DNA of 51,659 bases from CAZHPY01 sp964534705. GTDB lineage: Bacteria > Omnitrophota > Gorgyraeia > 2-01-FULL-45-10. The DNA lies in the NCBI GenBank assembly GCA_964534705.1, contig CAZHPY010000002.1, positions 1 through 51,659 of the forward strand, written 5' to 3'. Below are positions 46,501 to 51,659 of the stretch, piece by piece; the first letter of the stretch is position 1, and every line of letters starts with the position of its first letter. A program made the position numbers and the translations under genes. A model generated the notes under the pieces. The model did not search any database, was not told the origin of the DNA, and was given only the letters and a program-made list of their open reading frames with translations.

Positions 46501-49500
46501 AGGCGTCTGAAAGGTTCCCGTAGAATGCATCCGCGATCTTTATGGACTGGCCTATCTGTGTGCTGACGGCATATTCCTTAACAGTGTTAAGATATATATA
46601 TGCGTCGTTATAGCTTCTCTTGACCTGCGCTACATAACCATTCCCATTTTCATCAAGTCTGAAATAAACCTGTACCCTGTCATCAGAATCATAGCCGAGC
46701 TTGAACTTGGTCTCTATGGTACCATCCGCGATGGTTTCATTCCTCATTAGCGCTGTATGATAGGCACTATCATTTACAACTGATTGCGTGTACACATAAT
46801 TGCCGCTTGGATCCTCTACCAGCTGCCATCTGCCGCCATCGGACCTGCCCGTGAATCTGGATCCGGGCGCCTGCGACCAGGTAGTATTGACGATCACGTT
46901 GCTTACTGAAATATCATCAAAGTATGCCGGCCGGTCCAGACCATATGTCCCTATGGCAATGCTGCCGGAACGGTAAAGTGAATGCCTCTGGTAGATGCCA
47001 CGTGTCTGGTTATCCAGATATACCTGTATGAGATTGCCCTGCAGGTCTATCTTTATATTGTGCCATTCGTCTGATCCCGTAAAGAAGTTGCTGAATTGTA
47101 TGTCGTCGGATATAAGCGTGGTCAGTTTGTTTTCGGTTACCATATAAAGGTACAAATAGGCGTCATTATTATATCTCTTCACCTGGGCCGCATAACCATT
47201 GCCGTTCTCATCCATCCTAAAGTAGAATATGGCCCTGGCATCCGAATCGTACTGAAGTTTGAACTTGCCTGTGATCACGCCGTTCTCGATCGTTTCATTA
47301 TCTAGTGTAGCGATGTGGTCCAGGTTATCCTTTACGGCTGCCTGCTCATAAACATAGTTGCCCGGCGTATCTTCTATTACCCGCCATTTACCGTTGTCAT
47401 CTCTCGGCGTAAATAGCGGCGCCGGTGCCTGCGACAGATTATCATCTACAGGAGCGCTATGATTTACTACGATATCGTCAAAATATGCCGGCCTGTTCAG
47501 GAGCGCTGTCCCCAGGGCAACGCGGCCGGACGTATTGCCTGTATGTACTTCCTGTATTACAAGCATGTTATCGATGTATACTTTTATCAACTCTGCCTTA
47601 AGGTCGACCTTCAGGGTGTGCCATTCACCCGAAGATGAATAGAAACTATATGAAGAGCTCCAATAACTGCCTATCTGCTTATCCAGGAAGTAGTTGGTTA
47701 CTGTGTAAAGGTAGACATAGCAATAGTTGTTATATCTTCTTGCGTTCACCGCATAGCCGTTGCCGTTCGCATCAAGCCGGAAGTAGACCCTGGCTTCTTC
47801 ATCGCTGTCATATTGCAGCTTGAACTTCGCCTCTACCGAGCCGTCCGCGATGGTCGTATTATCCATTATGGCCATGTGAGAATTATTATCGGCTATTGTC
47901 TGGCGATAAACATAATTGCCTGCCCCGTCATCCACTATTTCCCAGTTGCCGCCGTCCGTCCTCGGGGTGAACTGGCCTACTGCTGCCGGTGATAATTTAT
48001 CATTGAGTAATGTCTGAGTTATGCTTACATTATCAAAATATGCCACATCATTCAGATACAAGGTCCCGATAGCGATCTTGCCCTGCTTATTGCCAGTGTC
48101 CCTTGTATCGATACGCAGCGAATTATCAACATATACTTTTATAAATTCCCCTTCGAGGCTGACCTTCAGGTTATGCCAGTTATCATCGGCGCCGAACATA
48201 GTGGCGTATTCCTCCCTGCTGGCTATCTGGGTGCCTATAATATAGTTGTCCACCTTATTAAGGTAGACAAAGCAATAATCGTTATACCTTCTGACCTGTA
48301 CGGCGTAACCATTGCCGTCATTATCCATCCTGAAATAGAGGACTATCCTGTCGTCAGAATCATACTGGAGCTTGAACTTAGTAGCGATATCGCCGTCTGT
48401 TATGGACTTATTGTCCAAAACAGCGATGTGTGAACCGCCCAATGCTGTCTGGGCGTAATAATGTTTATCAAGTGCGCTGTCATATATAGCCTGCCAATTG
48501 CCTTCATCATCGCGAGGAGTGAACGGCATGGCAGACGCCTGTGACAATGTATCATTAAGCGGTGTTTGTGTTATCTTTATGTCATCAAACTGGGCAGTGC
48601 TGTTCAAGTACCTGGTCCCTATCGCAATATTTGCTGAGGTGCGGATCAGGTACGGCTTTGTCATGCATACGCCCCTGTTGTCGAGGCTGACCGTGGCGAC
48701 ATTGCCGTCAAGACCGACCTTTACGGTATGCCATGCGCCGCCGTCATTAAGGAAGAAGTCTTTTATGTATGCTGCACTTCCTATCTGGGTGCCGATATTG
48801 TAGTTACTTACACCATTGAAATAGATATATGCGTTGTTGTACTGCCGCATTATCTGCGCAGCGTAGCCGTTACCGCCCGCATCCATCCTGAAATAAACCA
48901 CTACCCTGTCATCATAATCGTAGCCGAGCTTGAACTTAGTCTCTATTATGCCGTTCAGTACAGCATCATTATTTAAAACGGCTGTGTGAGTCGCGTTATC
49001 CGATATAACTGATTGCGTATAGATCTTGTTGCCGGTGCCGTCGTCTACGATCTGCCAGTTAGCGCCGTCATCCCTTGGAGTGAACGGCATATCGACTGTA
49101 TTGATGAAATTATCCATGACCGGCGATTCGGTCACTACCACATCGTCAAAATATGCTTCGGTATCGATAGCGCTGGTCGCTACGGCTATACCGCCTGATG
49201 TATAAGCGGAATGTTTCTGGTCGACATGGGCCGTCTGGTTATCGAGATAGATCCTTATCGAGCTGCCGTCAAGCATTACTTTCAGCGTATGCCATGCGCC
49301 GCCGTCATTCAGGAAGAAGTTACTAAAGCTGACGGTATCACCTATCTGTCTGTTAAGGTTGTATCCGCCGACAGTATATAATGTTATAGAGGCATCGTTG
49401 TTATAGCGTCTTACCTGGGCCGCGTAACCGTTGCCGCTATTATCCATCCTGAAATACAGACGCTCTATCTCTTCGCTATAGGATACATATCCGACCTTGA

Positions 49501-51658
49501 ACTTCGTTTCTATTGTGCCGTTCTGGATGGTCTGGTTGTTGAGTACAGCAATATGCGTATTTCCGTCTATCAGTGACTGCATGTACACATAATTGCCGGT
49601 GCCGTCGTCTATCATCTGCCAGTTACCGCCGTCATTTCTCGGAGTGAACGGCATTGTGATGTTTTCAGCGAAGTTATTAATAACAGGAGATTCGGTCACT
49701 ACTACATCTTCAAAATATGCTTCATTGGTAAGAGTATATGTCCCCAGGCCTATATTGCCGGACGTATAGGCATCGTGTTTCTGATTGATGTAGTTCGTCT
49801 GATTGTCGAGGTATACCTTTATGGAGCTGCCGTCCAGCACAACCTTAACTGTGTGCCATGCGCCGCCGTCGTTCTGGAAGAAGTTAGTGAAGTTCTTGGC
49901 TCCGCCTATTTGCTTATCCAGGGAGTACTTATTTACAGTATAGAGGTATATATAGGCGTCATTATAATATCTTTTCACTACCGCCGCGTAACCGTTGCCG
50001 TTGCCATCCATCCTGAAATACAGGCGTATCCTGTCATCAGAATCATATCCGAGCTTGAACTTCGTCTCTACGGTACCGTTCTGGATAGACTTGTCGTTCA
50101 GCATGGCTATATGGTTGTTATTGTCTATCAGTGACTGCATGTACATGAAGTTACCGGTCCCGTCATCTATTATCTGCCAGTTGCCGCCGTCATCCCTGGG
50201 CGTGAGAGGCATGCTGACTATATTGACAAAATTGTTGATAACAGGCGATTCGATCATTATTACATCGTCAAAATACGCTTCACTGTTAAGGGCGTAAGTA
50301 CCTAATGCTATGCTGCCTGATGTATAGGACGAGTGCTTTTGGTCGATGTGGGACGCCTGATTATCGAGGTATACCTTTATGGAGCTGCCCTCCAGTATGA
50401 CCTTTACTGTATGCCATGCGCCGCCGTCGTTCTGGAAGAAGCTAGAGAAGCTCTTTGTCCCGCCTATCTGCTTATTAATATTGTAGCTGCTGACAGTGTA
50501 TAATGTAATAGAAGCATCGTTGTTATATCTGGTTACCTGAGCTACGTAACCGTTGCCATTCTCGTCCATCCTGAAGTACAGGCGTGCGGTCTCAGTATTA
50601 TATGATACATATGACAACTTGAACTTCATCTCCAATGCGCCGTCCTGTATGCTCTTGTTATCAAGTAAGGCAATATGTGTATTACCGTCTATCAGCGACT
50701 GCATGTACTCGTAATTGCCGGCGCCGTCATCTATCATCTGCCAGTTGCCGTTGTCATTTCTCGGCGTGAACGGCATTGTGATGGTTTCAGCGAAGTTATT
50801 GATAACCGGCGATTCAGTCACTACAACATCTTCAAAATATGCTTCGCTGGTAAGAGCATAGGTCCCCAGACCTATATTGCCGGACGTATAGGCATCGTGT
50901 TTCTGGTTAATATAGCTTGTCTGATTGTCGAGATATATCTTTATCGCGCTGCCGTCAAGTGCGACCTTGAGGTTATGCCATACACCGCCGTCGTTCTTGA
51001 AGAAGTCGGTGAAGCCCTTGGCTCCGCCTATTTGTTTATCCAGGGAGTACTTATTGACAGTATAGAGGTATAGATAGGCGTCGTTATAGTATCTCTTCAC
51101 CTGGGCTGCGTAACCGTTGCCGTTGCCGTCCATCCTGAAGTACAAGAGCATCCTGTCATCAGAATCATATCCGAGCTTGAACTTCGTCTCCACGGTACCG
51201 TTCTTGATAGGCTGGTCGTTCAGCATTGCTATATGAGTGGTGTTGTCTATCAGCGACTGCATATATACGAAGTTGCCTGTTTCATCATCTATGATCTGCC
51301 AGTTGCCATTGTCGCCCCTTGGAGTAAGAGGATTATTGACCACTTCGGCGAAGCTGTTCGTGACGGGGGCTTCTGTCACCATTATGTCGTCAAAATACGC
51401 TTCGCTGGAAAGATTATAGGTCCCTATTGCGACGCTGCCGGATGTATTTCCTATATATTTCTGGTTGATATGATTGATCTGTTCATCGAGGTATACCTTT
51501 ATTAACGTCTTATCAAGCGTGATCTTAATATTATGTAATGCGCCGCCGTCGTTCAGGAAGAAGCCATTGAAGCTTTCAGATCCGCCTATTTGCTTATCCA
51601 GACTGTAACCGGTTACCGTGTAGAGAGTTAGATAGGCGTCGTTATAGTATCTTCTTAG
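19543..51658 (-). CDS. Gene B: giant LamG-repeat adhesin with membrane block and SecA-like motor, 5' end outside the window
   Basis: The frame is open from the right edge to the gap at 19443-19542, about 10,700 codons including two N gaps. The ATG at 51382 is not the start: the same frame continues to 51658 and encodes the rest of a LamG unit (RRYYNDAYLTLYTV and onward). In the frame as scaffolded a stop appears at 19415, which I attribute to the arbitrary gap length. From N to C terminus it has LamG-like units, about 28 smaller beta repeats with one inserted membrane segment, a cysteine-less C39-like domain, a YD-like stretch, coiled coils, a membrane segment near 30.3 kb, a polytopic block at 25.3-26.7 kb, a SecA-like motor, and duplicated helical modules. 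LamG/ConA folds bind glycans or proteins, so adhesion is the likely role of the N-terminal half. The whole is inferred to be a membrane-anchored surface fibre. Identity beyond domains is unknown. Confidence 0.93.
19951..20430 (-). repeat. In-frame 270-nt (90-codon) tandem repeat across a gap
   Basis: The 55 bases before the gap (19951-20005) recur exactly at 20143-20197, and the 55 after it (20106-20160) recur at 20376-20430. The unit is 270 nt. A fill of 178 nt (copy of 20198-20375), optionally plus multiples of 270, keeps the frame. The protein unit contains AREAVTGLRNMVEHLAARES and is related to the 84-codon unit (both carry a GxxPxxAxxxV...LRxMVExxAAR pattern), so the two arrays are paralogous. 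Confidence 0.8.
20006..20105. other. Assembly gap 2 (100 N)
   Basis: A placeholder inside the 270-nt tandem repeat. Both flanks match other copies over exactly 55 bases. Predicted true length is 178 + 270n. Confidence 0.95.
21382..21843 (-). repeat. In-frame 252-nt (84-codon) tandem repeat across a gap
   Basis: The 55 bases before the gap (21382-21436) recur exactly at 21604-21658, and the 55 bases after it (21537-21591) recur at 21789-21843. The implied repeat unit is 252 nt. A fill of 130 nt (copy of 21659-21788), or that plus multiples of 252, restores a perfect tandem array and the reading frame. The protein unit is Thr/Ala-rich and helical (contains TTITTNVSTP and VQTAIDTLRGMVE). Confidence 0.8.
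21437..21536. other. Assembly gap 3 (100 N)
   Basis: A placeholder inside the 252-nt tandem repeat. Both flanks match other copies over exactly 55 bases. Predicted true length is 130 + 252n. Confidence 0.95.
21850..22010 (-). other. Membrane segments after the gene B motor
   Basis: Two hydrophobic helices (LTRVTLLTIMLATLPFLLGC and ISTVIPAVIWGLGVSAGLTY) lie between helical module I and the 84-codon tandem repeats. With the block at 25.3-26.7 kb this would place the motor between two membrane parts. If the number of helices between is even, motor and tail lie on the same side. LLGC here resembles a lipobox but is internal and not a signal. Confidence 0.65.
22930..24765 (-). other. SecA-like DEAD motor of gene B, divergent
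   Basis: Walker A is QCGEGKT (GEGKT at 24653-24667), identical to the SecA GEGKT. Walker B is AIDEGES (about 24308-24328), keeping the D-E pair. SecA-like IV/V elements follow: TMYGGTIEGVGATMAKLGV (about 23550-23605) corresponds to the SecA TGTAxTE...Y.L.V region, and SCEMTSSQAAQFGSR (about 23043-23095) sits where SecA has the RIDNQLRGRSGRQGD motif VI. Motif VI has lost one of the two arginines and the RQGD tail. The domain is clearly related to SecA in motif order but more eroded at its C-terminal half than the one in gene A. It may bind ATP with altered or no hydrolysis. Confidence 0.7.
25310..26685 (-). other. Polytopic membrane block of gene B
   Basis: Roughly eight to ten hydrophobic helices, rich in Gly, Ala and Ser: AVTTGILAVAAVAFCWVPGL, LGAALVGALVSLTVWFG, LALNVVMSAAISSLTAGLLG, VGLGGLVGGTAFVVGSAL, WSGLLGSFISGFTLGAIIGF, YGAAAIVGGLGYSLAYALT, VIGLGAVRWGVVMVGFNIA and ENILLVGMLRGGSWLL. 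Several carry GxxxG packing motifs. It immediately precedes the SecA-like motor, so it could be an in-cis channel or anchor. No known channel family is recognised. Confidence 0.75.
26690..30230 (-). other. Long helical and coiled-coil region of gene B
   Basis: About 1,180 residues of charged helix. Strong coiled coil lies at about 28600-29090 (for example EQRREVEKQYAESVQRTNEQ) and 27430-27830. A moderately hydrophobic helix (GVPGTFALGVALVEASVAI) lies near 28000. A tract rich in Met, Gln and Ala sits near 27720-27900. No catalytic motif is seen. The region is placed like a spacer or lever between the two membrane parts. Confidence 0.6.
30235..30365 (-). other. Membrane segment(s) near 30.3 kb of gene B
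   Basis: A very hydrophobic run of about 40 residues (LLSPGFLAALVVGSVTPLIG then GMCMFLLFMVFLIVLLNS) is long enough for two helices separated by a Pro/Gly turn. It follows a helical coiled-coil region (about 30400-30830, with ALDD-type heptads such as DSITKIDDAIAKLDG) and precedes further coiled coil. It marks a boundary between the outer part and the following helical domain. Confidence 0.75.
31545..31990 (-). other. YD/RHS-like stretch
   Basis: This Tyr/Asp/Gly-rich segment contains TYEYDPFIGDISYERY, VSNYDAGGNLLSDRFYG and LDYSGNSLQRMWW. The spacing and composition recall YD/RHS repeats, which form beta shells or spiral supports in RHS and Tc-type proteins. Only three or four strands are present, far too few for an RHS shell. 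It may be a small beta domain of independent origin. Confidence 0.35.
32055..32345 (-). other. C39-peptidase-like domain lacking the catalytic cysteine
   Basis: The segment ELKNLIQAGNQAIVYVD followed by KEHYIVVTEID, DDITYLEDNTY and NLDNFKSKWAN matches the second half of C39-type papain-fold peptidases. These have a Gly-Asn-x-x-Ile-V-x-V strand, the catalytic His strand (here EHYIVV, about 32160-32175), the D/N dyad region and an LxxFxxxW closing helix. Upstream, where the Cys helix should be, the sequence is TPSGDLIISLATMNKIV with no cysteine. It is probably a pseudo-peptidase used for binding, as in other C39-like domains without Cys. The alternative is a chance fold resemblance. Confidence 0.55.
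32690..41110 (-). repeat. About 28 degenerate beta-rich units of about 100 aa
   Basis: Each unit has a core of the form G-x-(L/I)-x-x-V-D-T-x-N-x-T-(I/V)-T-(I/V)-x-G-x-x-I-x-(L/V), then a charged strand and NGKxVTLxELAxxL, a variable helix, and a strand pair containing W/G-W. Clear examples are GVISDVNTTNNTITVNGKTI (about 37340-37390), GSITAVDTTNNTITIGGIIV (about 37605-37660) and GRLTAVDIANNTITVNGLVV (about 35985-36040). Period is about 300 nt. The core resembles small OB/DUF5666-like barrels, but I cannot assign a family. Units near 32.7-34.5 kb are the most degenerate. Probably a fibre stalk between the LamG head and the membrane base. Confidence 0.7.
35710..35797 (-). other. Glycine-zipper membrane segment inserted in a beta repeat
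   Basis: The segment GGGLIGMFVGMFLGLIFALC plus the following GGIWVI is a strong single membrane helix with Gly at i, i+4 and i+8 (IGMFVGMFLG), the GxxxGxxxG glycine-zipper pattern of membrane helix packing. It is preceded by an acidic amphipathic stretch (LKAEITAEVMAEAG) and followed by YEDPYPHE. It sits inside one repeat unit, between the TWLD element and the next GW element, where other units have only a short loop. Confidence 0.75.
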
Positions 51659-51659
51659 C
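41215..51659 (-). repeat. Array of one partial and 18 complete LamG/ConA-like units
   Basis: Units of about 187 aa (mean spacing near 562 nt) follow one another without linkers. The conserved Trp near each unit start falls at about 51300, 50742, 50178, 49620, 49054, 48493, 47943, 47384, 46826, 46261, 45697, 45140, 44584, 44011, 43452, 42895, 42296 and 41732. Consensus elements in order are FTPRDDGGNW, YxQS, DGTIETKFKL, YFRMDxNGNGYAAQVRR, LYTV, QIG, an FF turn, WHTxKV, IKVYLDN, YTSGxIAIGT and AYFDDIxV. This order (paired strands, central WHxxKVxLxG, terminal FDDI) is that of LamG/DUF1080-type concanavalin A-like jelly rolls, which bind carbohydrate or protein. The last unit (about 41215-41760) is the most divergent and has a longer loop. 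Units are joined by a short TxSPVxNNF linker near the right edge and by LSQAP in older units. Confidence 0.85.
49080..51330 (-). repeat. Two-unit higher-order duplication inside the LamG array
   Basis: LamG units 1 and 3 resemble each other more than their neighbours (both have LGYDSDDR, VNKYSLDKQIGGAK, YTSGNIGLGT and YFEDVVV). Units 2 and 4 pair in the same way (VSY insertion before the FRMD strand, NNDASITLYTV). The Trp codons of units 1 and 3 are at 51299 and 50177, those of units 2 and 4 at 50741 and 49619, a spacing of exactly 1,122 nt (374 codons) in both cases. This implies tandem duplication of a two-unit block with no later indels between these points. Confidence 0.75.

Noticed and set aside
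51380..51382. ATG at 51382 as the start of gene B
   Set aside because: The same frame stays open to the window edge and encodes the preceding LamG unit. The Met lies within the conserved FDDI-x-V segment and has no Shine-Dalgarno.
41215..51659. Regular repeats as a CRISPR or DNA-level satellite
   Set aside because: The period is about 562 nt, the frame is preserved and variation follows codons. These are protein domain repeats.

Overview
The window is dominated by two giant genes in tandem, both read on the minus strand. Neither is complete. The pattern (huge open frames, LamG-like adhesive repeats, many membrane segments, a divergent SecA-type DEAD motor in each protein, metagenome-style assembly gaps) matches what I know of the giant genes of candidate phylum Omnitrophota (formerly OP3), which are proposed to serve prey or surface attachment and predation. 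That lineage is an inference from architecture. No rRNA, tRNA, CRISPR array, transposon or small housekeeping gene is visible.

Gene B (upstream in transcription) enters at the right edge, where its start is missing, and ends with TAA at 17364-17366. About 11,330 of its codons are sequenced. From N to C terminus, which is right to left, it has these parts. (1) A partial plus 18 complete concanavalin A/LamG-like units of about 187 aa (51659 to about 41215). (2) About 28 smaller beta-rich units of about 100 aa (about 41110 to 32690), one of which carries a glycine-zipper membrane segment. (3) A C39-peptidase-like domain without its cysteine, then a YD/RHS-like stretch. (4) Long helical and coiled-coil segments with a strong membrane segment near 30.3 kb. 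(5) A block of roughly 8-10 membrane segments (25.3-26.7 kb). (6) A divergent SecA-like motor (about 22.9-24.8 kb). (7) Duplicated helical modules with tandem repeats, interrupted by three 100-N gaps. (8) A C-terminal tail of about 690 aa. The frame appears to break at the gap at 19443-19542. This is explained by the arbitrary N length, so I treat 17364-19442 as the C terminus of the same gene.

An AT-rich 193-bp spacer (17170-17363) holds a good extended -10 sigma70 promoter, a small hairpin and a Shine-Dalgarno site for gene A.

Gene A starts at 17169 and stays open to base 1 without a stop (exactly 5,723 codons in the window). It has a Sec signal peptide, a TraB/ChaN-like domain, an Ala/Lys/Glu coiled coil, a SecA-like motor with nearly intact motifs including the paired arginines of GRAKRQGD, a beta-rich stretch, several membrane segments and a C-terminal TPR-like helical solenoid of over 2,000 aa.

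Working hypothesis: the two giants form one surface apparatus. Gene B would supply a long adhesive fibre and a membrane base, and gene A a signal-peptide-bearing motor and scaffold. Each carries its own SecA-derived module. The puzzle is how a SecA-type ATPase works in a protein whose N terminus looks exported.
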